25,011 nt of DNA from Siminovitchia sp047228825 (GTDB taxonomy: Bacteria; Bacillota; Bacilli; Bacillales; Bacillaceae_C): positions 1 to 25,011 of the forward strand of contig NZ_JBFEGN010000060.1 in the NCBI RefSeq assembly GCF_047228825.1, read 5' to 3'. Positions 7,739 to 15,470 of this stretch are shown here, in pieces. Each line of letters starts with the position of its first letter. The first letter of the stretch is position 1. The notes beneath the pieces were generated by a model, which saw only the letters and a program-made list of their open reading frames with translations, did not search any database and was not told the origin of the DNA. The position numbers and the translations under genes were made by a program.

Positions 7739-8822
7739 AAAAGAAATAACCCAATTTCAGTTGATCTTTTTATTGATTCACAGCCAGGTAGGAGTAGGTG
7801 TCATTACTTTGCCTTTTGACGTTTTTATGGAGGCAAAGGGAGACAGTTGGATATCTGTTTTGTTAACGGGAGTCATCATTCAAATTACGATCCTTTTATT
7901 CGGAGCATTAATGATGCGTTTTCCATCAAGTCATTTGTATGGGATTGTCCAATCTATCTTTGGAAAATGGATCGGGAAAATGATCGTCATCTTATATAGC
8001 ATGTATTTTATCGGCATTGGAGGTCTGGTACTCGCGAAATTTTCCTATATCCTCAAAGCCTGGATGATGCCGCTGACACCCAAATGGCTATTGCTCGTGC
8101 TGATGGTGGTTACAGCGGTTTATCTTGTAAAAGATAATCTGCAGCTCATGGCCCGTTTCTTTGTACTTTCCTCCGTTGTTTTAATCGGATTTATAGGTTT
8201 GTCTGCCTATGCCTTAAAAGATGCAAATATTACATATATTTTGCCTGTCGGAAGCAATGGAGTCCATCCAGTCATTCAAGGTATACAGCCCGCCCTGTAT
8301 ACATTTCAGGGATTCGAGCTATTGTTGGTCATCCATCCTTTTGTTCAATCAAATAAAAGGGGTGTACTAAAAGCAGCGACGATTGCCAATATCTTTATTA
8401 CACTTTTTTATTCATTCTTGGTCTTAACGTGTTTGCTCTTTTTTAGTCCGGGAGAATTGAAGCTTGTACCTGAACCTGTTTTATATTTAATTAAATCATT
8501 CTCTTTTCGAATCATTGAAAGGCCGGATTTGCTGTTTACGTCGATGTGGATTGTCCTGGTGGCTACTACATTCATGACGATGTTATACGCCTCCTCATTG
8601 GGGCTGTCCATTGTCATGAATTCAAATAAAATAAAAAATTACGTCATCGTGGTTGCAGGCATATGCTTTTTGTCGGCGATGACTTTTCGTGGAACGTATG
8701 ACATAGAGTCAATATCCAGGATCCAGGAGCTGTTTATTTTTCCTTTCGCATTTGGCTTGCCGGTTTTAGTTCTTCTCATTTCCATCATTTTCAACAAGAA
8801 GGAGCGGGGGAGCAGCGGATGA
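7728..8822 (+). CDS. Spore germinant receptor subunit B (GerB family, APC-type membrane protein)
   Basis: This integral inner-membrane subunit of the germinant receptor has about ten hydrophobic segments and belongs to the amino acid-polyamine-organocation superfamily; in this family it contributes the germinant-binding pocket. The N-terminus (AAKKEITQFQLIFLLIHSQ) and the GVGVITLPF segment are typical, and the 364-aa length is normal. The start lies inside the end of subunit A (11-bp overlap) and its TGA overlaps the start of subunit C, so translation is coupled. It is expressed with its neighbours, probably from the sigma-G-like promoter. Whether it transports anything is unknown. Confidence 0.93.
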   Translation: MAAKKEITQFQLIFLLIHSQVGVGVITLPFDVFMEAKGDSWISVLLTGVIIQITILLFGALMMRFPSSHLYGIVQSIFGKWIGKMIVILYSMYFIGIGGLVLAKFSYILKAWMMPLTPKWLLLVLMVVTAVYLVKDNLQLMARFFVLSSVVLIGFIGLSAYALKDANITYILPVGSNGVHPVIQGIQPALYTFQGFELLLVIHPFVQSNKRGVLKAATIANIFITLFYSFLVLTCLLFFSPGELKLVPEPVLYLIKSFSFRIIERPDLLFTSMWIVLVATTFMTMLYASSLGLSIVMNSNKIKNYVIVVAGICFLSAMTFRGTYDIESISRIQELFIFPFAFGLPVLVLLISIIFNKKERGSSG

Positions 8823-9943
8823 ATAATCGATCAGCTTTTATTTGGGCAGCCATACTGGCCATCATTCTTGCCGGATGCTGGGATCAGCGCTTATTAAAGG
8901 AACACAGCCTTGTATTAGCCATTGGATACGATCGGACAAACGACGAAAAGATACTCAAAACGGTTACCTTTCCGAAAAGCAATCGTGGTGGCGGCCAGCA
9001 AAGTTTACCTTTAAATGACAGTAAAGTATTATCTCAAACCGGGGATACAGTCAAATATGCCGAAAATCATATGGACCAGATTATTCCCGAAAAATTTGAC
9101 AACTCCAAAGCAAAGGTCATTTTTTTGGGTAAACAATTGGCTTCCCATGGCATTTTTCCAACTTTGGATTCCATTTATCGGGATTTGCGAGGTCCGTTAA
9201 ATGCCACGTTGGCCGTCTTTGACGGAAAAGCAAAGGATGCATTATCTGCCAAGACGGGGGAGTCCATGCTTGTCAGTGATGTTTATTCAGAGCTTCTTGA
9301 TAGTGCGGAAGATGCGGGAATTACGAAAAATGAAAATGTGCAAAGCGCTTGTCCAATTATTCTATCAGAAGGGAAAGATCTTGTGCTGCCTTATGTTAGT
9401 TTAAAGCAGGATAAACTACCTAACGTAAAAGGTTTGGCATTATTCAATGGTGATCGATTTACAGGCACATTGAACATAAAGGAAACGAGCATGTTCCTGA
9501 TTCTGTCGGATCAAAAGCCAAAAGGCACAACATTAAACCTAAAAATAAGCAGCGACAAAAAAAAGCATGAAAAGAACTTTGTAAATATTGCCGTACGGGG
9601 CAACAAACGAAACATAAAGGTGAATGTAAAAAACGGACAAATTCATGCAAAGGTAAATGTAAAGCTCGAAGTGGAGATTGATGAATATGCAATAGATCAT
9701 TTAAATGAAGAAAAAGAAGTGAAAGACCTTTCAAGAAGAATAGAGAACAAGTTAAATAAAATCGCGAAAAAGACCTTGGCGAAAATGCAAGAGGCCAATA
9801 ATGATTCACTGGGGCTCGGAGAAAAAGTGCAAGCGTACCATCATTCCACATGGAAAAAAAACGATTGGAAAAAAGTTTACCCTGAAATTCCGATTGAAGC
9901 CGCATTCCATGTAAAAATCATCCGTCACGGGATTATTAATTGA
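8819..9943 (+). CDS. Spore germinant receptor subunit C (Ger(x)C family lipoprotein)
   Basis: This is the lipoprotein subunit of the germinant receptor, anchored on the outer face of the spore inner membrane. A short signal peptide ends in the lipobox IILAGC with the lipidated cysteine at residue 20, followed by WDQRLL, the usual Ger(x)C opening GCWD. The remainder is the soluble three-domain C protein, 374 aa, a normal length, with a Lys-rich helical stretch near residues 290-330. Its ATG overlaps the TGA of subunit B by four bases. It completes an uninterrupted A-B-C operon with no D subunit visible. Confidence 0.93.
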   Translation: MNNRSAFIWAAILAIILAGCWDQRLLKEHSLVLAIGYDRTNDEKILKTVTFPKSNRGGGQQSLPLNDSKVLSQTGDTVKYAENHMDQIIPEKFDNSKAKVIFLGKQLASHGIFPTLDSIYRDLRGPLNATLAVFDGKAKDALSAKTGESMLVSDVYSELLDSAEDAGITKNENVQSACPIILSEGKDLVLPYVSLKQDKLPNVKGLALFNGDRFTGTLNIKETSMFLILSDQKPKGTTLNLKISSDKKKHEKNFVNIAVRGNKRNIKVNVKNGQIHAKVNVKLEVEIDEYAIDHLNEEKEVKDLSRRIENKLNKIAKKTLAKMQEANNDSLGLGEKVQAYHHSTWKKNDWKKVYPEIPIEAAFHVKIIRHGIIN

Positions 9944-10258
9944 TTGTCCAACAACAAAAAACTTGACCGCCCAACAAAGTACAACCATAAGACCATTCCC
10001 GACGCTGTTACGGCGTCGGGACCCATAATGACAGCATGACTCACTCTTGATGTCCGTTTTTCCGGTTTTCGCTGCTGGGCACATCCTTTAAACAATCAGG
10101 AGATGAAGGGGTGCTCACGGTAAAAAAGGTTATTTGCCTTGCAAAAAAACAGCGATCAATATAATTTTTTAAAAATTTTACGCTATTTAGTAGGAAAAAA
10201 GAAAATAAGCTCGAAGTATAAATAAAAGGATAAACACAAAACAAATCGAGGAGGAAAC
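9944..10258. other. Intergenic region between ger operon and acyl-CoA synthetase gene
   Basis: This 315-bp gap contains a GC-rich hairpin CCCGACGC (9998-10005) / GCGTCGGG (10013-10020) with no T-run, and the AT-rich promoter/CodY-box region given separately. An open frame of 17 codons, GTG at 10111 behind AGGAG, could be a leader peptide but has no further support. No RNA gene is recognised. Confidence 0.5.
10139..10177 (+). promoter_or_regulatory. Candidate promoter overlapped by a CodY-like box
   Basis: TATAAT at 10160-10165 has a possible -35 TTGCAA at 10139-10144, but the 15-base spacer is short. AATTTTTTAAAAATT at 10163-10177 differs at two positions from the CodY consensus AATTTTCWGAAAATT and would cover the -10. 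B. subtilis acsA is known to be under CodY and CcpA control. In such AT-rich DNA a near match can be chance. Confidence 0.35.
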
Positions 10259-12229
10259 ATGATGGACACGGCCGGTATTCAAAATGTCGTTGAAAACAGT
10301 TTGCTCATTGAGCCGCGGGAGGAAAAAATCCGTCGAACGGCAGATGGAAGCAAAGAAACGTTTGCAATGATCCTGGAAAAATCCAAACAAGATCCGGAAA
10401 AGTTTTGGGAGGAAGCTGCGGAACAGTTATTTTGGTATGAACGATGGGAAGAAACCATTTCCGGGGATCTCCCCGACTTTTCCTTTTTTAAAGGCGGAAT
10501 TAGCAATGCCAGCGTGAATTTACTGGACCGCCATATAGAAAACGGGTTGGGGAATAAAACAGCGATCATTTGGGAAGGTGAAAATGGGGATGCGCAATTT
10601 TACACGTATAATATGCTCCTTGCCGAAGTAAACAGATTTGCAAACGCTCTCAAATCGTTCGGCGTGCAAAAAGGGGATGCTGTTGCCATCTATCTCCCCA
10701 ACCTGGCGGAAGCATTTATTGCCGTATTGGCTTGCTTCAGGCTGGGAGCGGTATACAACTCCATTTTCTCCGGATTTTCCGAAAGGGCGTTAAAAGACCG
10801 GTTAATCAACTACGAACCGAAGGTAGTCGTTACAGCCGATGCGAGCTTTCGCCGCGGAAAAATCATCCCGTTAAAAGAAAAAGTAGACCGCGTGATTGAT
10901 TCCATCCCTTCTGTAACGACCATTCTCGTCGTCAACAGATTAAATACGAATCCGAATATGAAGGAAGGACGCGATGTCTGGTGGCATGAAATCCGTAAAA
11001 CGGTCGGCATTGAATGTGAACCCGAACGTGTGGAAGCAAATGAACCAGGGATCGTATTTTACACGAGCGGAACGACCGGAAAACCGAAAGGGGTCGTTCA
11101 TTCGGGCATTGCTTTTGTTGTCCAAAACTATATTTACGCAAAATACCATATGGACTTTCAGCGGGATGACGTGTTCTGGTGTTCGGCTGATATCGGCTGG
11201 CTGACCATGCATATATGGGGCATTGCAGGAGCGCTTGCAAACGGGGTGACGACTGTCATTTATGAGGGCGCGCCGGATTATCCCGAAAAAGACCGCATTT
11301 ATCAAATGATTGACAAATACCGGGTAACGAAATTGTTTACGGCTCCAACTGCCCTTCGCATGCTCAAAAGCTTGGGAGAAAAAGCGATTAAGCCGTACCA
11401 TCTTGATTGTTTGGATGTCATTGCTTTGGTGGGTGAACCGTTCGATCCCGAAACATGGCATTGGACATATGAAGTGCTTGGGAAAAAGAAAATATATGTC
11501 AACAATACGTGGGGACAGACAGAAACAGCGGGAACCCCTTTGGCCGGTGCCGCATGGTTAACCCCAATGAAACCGGGGTCGGCAGGCGTGGAGTTTCTTG
11601 GCGCCCATATGGATGTCGTTGATCATGAAGGCAAACCGGTACCGCCGATGACCCTTGGAAACCTGATTATCCGCAAACCGTTTCCAATGCTTTGCCGCAC
11701 CCTTTGGAAAGAACCGGAAAGATATTATCAAGCCTATTTTAGCCAGGTAGAAGGGGCTTATTTTGCCAGTGATATTGCGTTAAAAGACAACGATGGGCAT
11801 TTCTGGGTCGTGGGGCGTTCAGATGATGCCTTTAATGTGGCCGGCCACCGGCTCAGTACGATGGAGATGGAGAGCGCCGTATTGGAAACGCCCGGCGTGG
11901 CGGAAGTGGCCGTCATTGGCGTTCCGGATCCCATCAAAGGTGAGGTTCCTTTTATATTTGTAAGACTTTCCGAACAAGCGGACAATGAGGAAGAGATCAA
12001 AAAGCAAATTTCGGATGCGATCATCCAGAATATCGGAAAAATCGCCCAGCCAAAACAAGTGATCATTACAGAATCATTGCCAAAAACGGTCAGCGGAAAA
12101 ATTATGCGCCGTCTGTTGAAAGAAATCGTGTTAAAAGGTGATATCGCCGGAGACATTACCGGGCTTGAGGATCCGGATTCAGTGGAACATATTAAAACCG
12201 TTTTAGCGAAGGATCAAGCCGTACAATAA
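10259..12229 (+). CDS. Acetyl-CoA synthetase-like AMP-forming acyl-CoA synthetase
   Basis: This cytosolic enzyme activates a carboxylic acid to acyl-AMP and then acyl-CoA. The P-loop YTSGTTGKPKG is at 268-278, GEP at 392-394, and the C-terminal catalytic lysine segment LPKTVSGKIMRR at 607-618 (K614, the usual lysine-acetylation site). At 656 aa it resembles long Acs proteins rather than the 572-aa B. subtilis AcsA. Unlike acetate-specific Acs (TWWQTETG), it reads NTWGQTETAG (416-425): the tryptophan that closes the acyl pocket is glycine 419, as in medium-chain synthetases. A longer or branched acid is therefore likely. Ribosome binding site GAGGAGG (10248-10254) favours the second of two adjacent ATGs, at 10262. 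A terminator follows directly. Confidence 0.88.
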   Translation: MMDTAGIQNVVENSLLIEPREEKIRRTADGSKETFAMILEKSKQDPEKFWEEAAEQLFWYERWEETISGDLPDFSFFKGGISNASVNLLDRHIENGLGNKTAIIWEGENGDAQFYTYNMLLAEVNRFANALKSFGVQKGDAVAIYLPNLAEAFIAVLACFRLGAVYNSIFSGFSERALKDRLINYEPKVVVTADASFRRGKIIPLKEKVDRVIDSIPSVTTILVVNRLNTNPNMKEGRDVWWHEIRKTVGIECEPERVEANEPGIVFYTSGTTGKPKGVVHSGIAFVVQNYIYAKYHMDFQRDDVFWCSADIGWLTMHIWGIAGALANGVTTVIYEGAPDYPEKDRIYQMIDKYRVTKLFTAPTALRMLKSLGEKAIKPYHLDCLDVIALVGEPFDPETWHWTYEVLGKKKIYVNNTWGQTETAGTPLAGAAWLTPMKPGSAGVEFLGAHMDVVDHEGKPVPPMTLGNLIIRKPFPMLCRTLWKEPERYYQAYFSQVEGAYFASDIALKDNDGHFWVVGRSDDAFNVAGHRLSTMEMESAVLETPGVAEVAVIGVPDPIKGEVPFIFVRLSEQADNEEEIKKQISDAIIQNIGKIAQPKQVIITESLPKTVSGKIMRRLLKEIVLKGDIAGDITGLEDPDSVEHIKTVLAKDQAVQ

Positions 12230-12236
12230 TTCGTCG

Positions 12237-12277
12237 ACAAGAAAACTTGGCTGCGGCCGCCAAGTTTTCTTGTTTTT
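12237..12277 (+). terminator. Strong rho-independent terminator
   Basis: A perfect 15-bp stem ACAAGAAAACTTGGC (12237-12251) / GCCAAGTTTTCTTGT (12259-12273) is followed by TTTT. It ends only 19 bases before the ATG of the dehydratase gene, leaving room for a ribosome binding site but no promoter. Confidence 0.92.
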
Positions 12278-12296
12278 GCGGCAAGGAGGATACGCA

Positions 12297-13241
12297 ATGA
12301 TTGAGTTGAAAGATATACAGGAAGCGAGAGAAAGAATAGGTCATTTCGTAAAGCGGACACCTGTCATAAGCTCCGGTACGCTTTCCGGAAAAACCGGAAA
12401 TGATTTGTTTTTAAAAGGTGAGCATTTACAGAAAACCGGTTCGTTTAAAATTAGAGGAGCGGCCAATTTAGTTATAAAAGCGGCCAATGACCATATAAAA
12501 CATGTATTGGCTGCTTCTTCCGGCAATCACGGCCAAGCGGTTGCGTATATCGCCAATGTGCTGGGGATTCGCTCAACGATCGTTGTTCCAAAAGATATTG
12601 CCCGCTGCAAGGAAGCAGCCATCAGGGCGTACAATGGACAGCTTGAATATTGCGGCACAACATCAGATGAAAGAATTGACCGCGCCAAAGCCATATGTGA
12701 AGAAAGTGGCGCAACATTCATTCCTCCTTACGACCACCCGCACATCATGGCAGGACAGGGAACAGCAGGCCTGGAAATATTGGAACAGCTCGACAACATT
12801 GACGAGGTGTATGTTCCAATCGGCGGAGGCGGGCTTATTTCCGGAGTCGCACCGGCTGTTAAGGAATCAAATCCAAAGGTACGTATCATTGGTGCAGAGC
12901 CGGCGATCGCCGCCGATACCTATCAATCCTTTAAAGAAGGAAAGAGAATCAACATCGGTGCCACCACAACAATCGCAGACGGATTGCGCACTTCCATTCC
13001 GGGAGAATTGACTTTCCCGATTGTCCGGCGTTATGTCGATGATATTGTTTTGATTGAGGAAGAAGAGATCAAAGAAGCATTTACGAGTGTTTTTACTTTC
13101 ATGAAACAGGTGATTGAACCGTCCGCAGCAGTGGCGGTGGCAGGGGCGATGAAGAGAAACGCGGAAGGGAAAAGAATTGTTGCTCTTGTATCGGGAGGAA
13201 ATGTGGATCCGTCTATTATTTCTTCACTGTTCACCCAATGA
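12297..13241 (+). CDS. PLP-dependent threonine/serine dehydratase (catabolic, TdcB/IlvA-like)
   Basis: This cytosolic fold-type II PLP enzyme probably deaminates threonine to 2-oxobutyrate (or serine to pyruvate). SFKIRGA carries the PLP lysine at about K51, SSGNHGQ lies near 64-70, the phosphate loop GGGGL is at about 176-180, and SGGN lies near the C-terminus. It is 314 aa and lacks the C-terminal ACT-type regulatory domain of biosynthetic IlvA, so a catabolic enzyme or serine racemase-like member is likely. ATG 12297 is preferred to the longer frame from 12270 because AAGGAGG (12283-12289) precedes it at seven bases. It sits immediately behind a strong terminator, so its transcription source is unclear. 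No terminator is seen downstream. Confidence 0.9.
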   Translation: MIELKDIQEARERIGHFVKRTPVISSGTLSGKTGNDLFLKGEHLQKTGSFKIRGAANLVIKAANDHIKHVLAASSGNHGQAVAYIANVLGIRSTIVVPKDIARCKEAAIRAYNGQLEYCGTTSDERIDRAKAICEESGATFIPPYDHPHIMAGQGTAGLEILEQLDNIDEVYVPIGGGGLISGVAPAVKESNPKVRIIGAEPAIAADTYQSFKEGKRINIGATTTIADGLRTSIPGELTFPIVRRYVDDIVLIEEEEIKEAFTSVFTFMKQVIEPSAAVAVAGAMKRNAEGKRIVALVSGGNVDPSIISSLFTQ

Positions 13242-13279
13242 TCATCATCAAGTCAGATAAAAATAAATGTATTAAAGAG

Positions 13280-13448
13280 GTTGTTCAAAAAGTCGCCAAA
13301 GATATGCGGAAAATCTCTTCGTTGACTCGTTTTTGCGCTGCTCAAAACTTCGCCGCCTCAACTTTCTTGCGACGCACAGGATGTGCTTGTCGACGTTGCC
13401 ACAGGACGTGGTGCCTTTAGTCGCCCTTCTGATTTATTTTTTGAACAC
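13280..13448. repeat. MITE-like intergenic repeat with short terminal inverted repeats
   Basis: TGTTCAAAAA (13282-13291) and TTTTTGAACA (13438-13447) are a perfect 10-bp inverted pair enclosing a GC-richer core. The core contains two hairpins of the AGGA-loop type also found at 567-709: GCAC/GTGC with loop AGGAT (13374-13386) and CCAC/GTGG with loop AGGAC (13399-13411). It lies directly before the ribosome binding site of the DUF4062-like gene. No coding capacity is supported. It resembles dispersed repeats I recall from Bacillus genomes, but this was not checked. Confidence 0.65.
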
Positions 13449-13479
13449 GCACTTAAAGAGAAATGAAGGAGCAGTATTT

Positions 13480-14085
13480 ATGGATCAGACAACGATTTTT
13501 ATTAGCTCTGTTGCTCAAGATTCCCTTACTTCCATCAGAAAATCAGCTTTTGAAGCTATCCATAGCATAGGGCATAAACCTGTACGATTTGAAGATTCGA
13601 TGAGATATATCCACGAGGATTCTGTTCAAACTTGTTTAGAATACGTTTCCAAAAGTGACATTTTCCTTCTTTTTATTGCAGATAAAGCTGGTACCATGTT
13701 AGAGGATGAAGGAAAAACTGTCACGCATTTGGAATTTTTGCGGGCATATCACGAAAAGAAGCGTTTAATTGTTTATGTATTCGATGAAGTGCTAAATACC
13801 TATTTCCAACAAATTCGTCCTCAAATTCTGAAAGCTATTGAAAGCTATGTACAAGAACATGATAAAGCGCCTGATTCCATGTTACATTTAATAGATCAGA
13901 ATATTGACGTTCAATCTTTTCATGTTGAGCCTTATGTTTGGTATTTTTTATATGATCTTGAACAAAAAGGAATTTATTTTGAAAAATGTTCCATTGGTAC
14001 AGAAATAGCATCCAATATAAAAGCTTATTTCTCTTCTTTGTTTAAGGAAAGCATACAATTTGTTAAACATTCGTCCGGAGATTGA
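13480..14085 (+). CDS. DUF4062-like protein (TIR/deoxyribosyltransferase-like fold), possible effector
   Basis: The N-terminal 110 residues match the pattern of DUF4062: TIFISSVAQDSL at residues 4-15, then an AIHSIGHKPVRFEDS segment, a SDIFLLFIADKAG strand, and VTHLEFLRAYHEKK with a conserved acidic residue before a helix. DUF4062 domains have a TIR-like or nucleoside-deoxyribosyltransferase-like fold and often serve as the effector end of NTPase-type defence proteins; here no NTPase is attached. The remaining 90 residues are unrecognised and helical-looking. ATG 13480 is chosen over in-frame upstream starts because GAAGGAG (13465-13471) precedes it at eight bases and the upstream codons lie in a repeat. 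It overlaps the next ORF by 26 bp. The region is AT-richer than its flanks. Enzymatic activity is inference. Confidence 0.65.
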   Translation: MDQTTIFISSVAQDSLTSIRKSAFEAIHSIGHKPVRFEDSMRYIHEDSVQTCLEYVSKSDIFLLFIADKAGTMLEDEGKTVTHLEFLRAYHEKKRLIVYVFDEVLNTYFQQIRPQILKAIESYVQEHDKAPDSMLHLIDQNIDVQSFHVEPYVWYFLYDLEQKGIYFEKCSIGTEIASNIKAYFSSLFKESIQFVKHSSGD

Positions 14086-14638
14086 AGAAAGCATTGAGCA
14101 TGTCCAAGTATACGGCGACTATTATGAGAACTCTCTGGAACTGATTGGTTTGCTTCATAATGGTGAGATAAGTGATTGGAGGCGATTCCTGGCGATATTG
14201 CGATCACAAATGACGGGCTTCGATATTTTTGCACAACAAACGAAATATCATCAAGAATCAATTGGGGCCATTATGGATTCGAATGCTGTAACAGTTTATG
14301 AAAAAATGGGCGACCAAATGATCTGTAAAGAATATGATGGAATTGCCACACCTGAAGACTTTCCTTTGGATGATTTTACATCATTTGTTGTGCAAACACA
14401 CCATGATCATCTGAATAATGAAAAACTTTATTATTCGATTGAAAAAAGGACGTGTTATTTTCTGTTTAAAGCGGGACCCTATATTTTTTGCTTCCATCTT
14501 CCATTATTGGGGGGATGGGATCAATTTAAACTCCAAACTTATCAGGAAGACATCCTTCATGCTATACTGGAATCAAAGGGTTATTCCTATTGTTATTTTG
14601 TCAAAAAATTACTGGGGGGTTTATCAATTGAAGGATAA
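14060..14638 (+). CDS. Unrecognised partner ORF of the DUF4062-like gene, probably frameshifted at its 3' end
   Basis: I do not recognise this 192-aa protein. It would start with TTG 14060 inside the preceding gene, behind AAGGAAAG at 14044-14051, in the +1 frame. This arrangement fits either a translationally coupled second gene or a single gene split by a one-base shift. It is acidic in its first half (EIEESIEHVQVYGDYYE, FPLDDF) and has an aromatic-rich middle (CYFLFKAGPYIFCFHLPLL). Its last codons follow a GGGGGG run (14614-14619). Removing one G there continues the frame through VYQLKDKENVILIASAP to the stop at 14781-14783, adding a Lys/Arg-rich tail. The intact product would therefore be about 240 aa. 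Confidence 0.55.
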   Translation: MLNIRPEIEESIEHVQVYGDYYENSLELIGLLHNGEISDWRRFLAILRSQMTGFDIFAQQTKYHQESIGAIMDSNAVTVYEKMGDQMICKEYDGIATPEDFPLDDFTSFVVQTHHDHLNNEKLYYSIEKRTCYFLFKAGPYIFCFHLPLLGGWDQFKLQTYQEDILHAILESKGYSYCYFVKKLLGGLSIEG

Positions 14639-14783
14639 GGAAAACGTTATTTTAATCGCCTCAGCACCAAAAGAATATGGAAAAAAAGTGGTTACAAATC
14701 GTTTAAATAAGATGAAACGGGATCGGGCCAACTTAAAAAATAAATTATCCAATATTAAAACATCTTCACGCCATGTAAACTAA
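14614..14783 (+). pseudogene. Displaced 3' end of the partner ORF (frame +1 after a G6 run)
   Basis: From the G6 run to 14783 an open frame encodes a hydrophobic strand NVILIASAP and a basic tail RLNKMKRDRANLKNKLSNIK, with no start codon or ribosome binding site of its own. It is best read as the C-terminus of the gene starting at 14060, separated by one extra G. Another six-G run at 14509-14514 is an alternative slip point. A sequencing error, a real mutation, phase variation or programmed slippage would all look the same here. Confidence 0.45.
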
Positions 14784-14869
14784 AACGGATCAATCATCAA
14801 TGAATTTGGCCAACTGGATCCTATTGCCAATGGCTAACATGGAGACGAAGATGATTGAGAGGTGAACAC

Positions 14870-15244
14870 ATGTTCATAAAGCAGCCACTTGACGAGTTTT
14901 TGGGCTTTCAATATAAAAAGCGGGATGATCAACATTTGGAAATTACCGTACCTATTCAGGACCTGTTTATAAACAGTGCCGGAGTCGTGCATGGAGGCGT
15001 TATTTCTTCTTTGGCCGATGTGGCCATGACGAACCTCGTTCCGGCAAATGAGGCCGGCGTCCAGCGGGCATTGACGGTTGATTTGAATGTTTCTTTTTTG
15101 AAACCTGCTGCAGGTTCACAATTGACTGCTAAAGCCCGGATTGAAAAAGCGGGCAAGACATTGGTTCACACAGAGTGCCTCATTTACAACGATCAAGAAG
15201 AACTGGTGGCGAAATCAAAAGCGATCTTGTTTCGAACAAAATAA
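14870..15244 (+). CDS. Hotdog-fold thioesterase (PaaI/YdiI family)
   Basis: This small cytosolic acyl-CoA thioesterase has the family signature GVVHGGVISSLADVA with HGG at 41-43 and the catalytic acidic residue at about D50, followed by the usual central strand and VSFLKPA. The length of 124 aa is normal for a single hotdog domain, active as a dimer of dimers. ATG 14870 is chosen over an in-frame TTG at 14855 because GAGAGGTGA (14857-14865) stands just upstream. It is alone between the DUF4062 locus and a terminator. The substrate is not predictable; a link with the acyl-CoA synthetase 2.6 kb upstream is only positional. Confidence 0.9.
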   Translation: MFIKQPLDEFLGFQYKKRDDQHLEITVPIQDLFINSAGVVHGGVISSLADVAMTNLVPANEAGVQRALTVDLNVSFLKPAAGSQLTAKARIEKAGKTLVHTECLIYNDQEELVAKSKAILFRTK

Positions 15245-15259
15245 TTCTGCCGAAAACAG

Positions 15260-15290
15260 CCGATTTTCCTTGTGGGAAGTTCGGTTTTTT
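15260..15290 (+). terminator. Rho-independent terminator after the thioesterase gene
   Basis: CCGATTTTCC (15260-15269) pairs with GGAAGTTCGG (15275-15284) except for two internal bases and is followed by six T. Confidence 0.75.
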
Positions 15291-15402
15291 GTTGAAAGTT
15301 GGGCATACTGTCTTTTTTAAACACATTCTCCTAAAATAGACCCTTTTTTTAAGGATTTTTTTACTAAAGCATATGCCTTTTGTCATATTTCCCATATTCA
15401 AG

Positions 15403-15431
15403 TCGAAAAATTTAAGTTGGCGATGTATAAT
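15403..15431 (+). promoter_or_regulatory. Candidate sigma-A promoter
   Basis: TATAAT at 15426-15431 has TCGAAA (four of six to TTGACA) 17 bases upstream at 15403-15408. The predicted start lies about 30 bases before the 15471 gene's start codon. Confidence 0.55.
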
Positions 15432-15470
15432 ATTAGCGGAGTAATTTAAAAAGAAGGGGGAGTTTGTTTA

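Noticed and set aside
10111..10164. 17-codon leader-peptide frame before the synthetase gene
   Set aside because: Only an AGGAG supports it; there is no attenuator structure or codon run that would suggest regulation.
10020..10258. T-box or other riboswitch before the synthetase or dehydratase genes
   Set aside because: No T-box sequence, antiterminator pair or known aptamer core is visible.
14418..14783. Independent 121-codon gene in the third frame
   Set aside because: Its first two thirds are antithetical to the better-supported 14060 frame and it has no ribosome binding site; only its end is likely coding, as a frameshifted tail.
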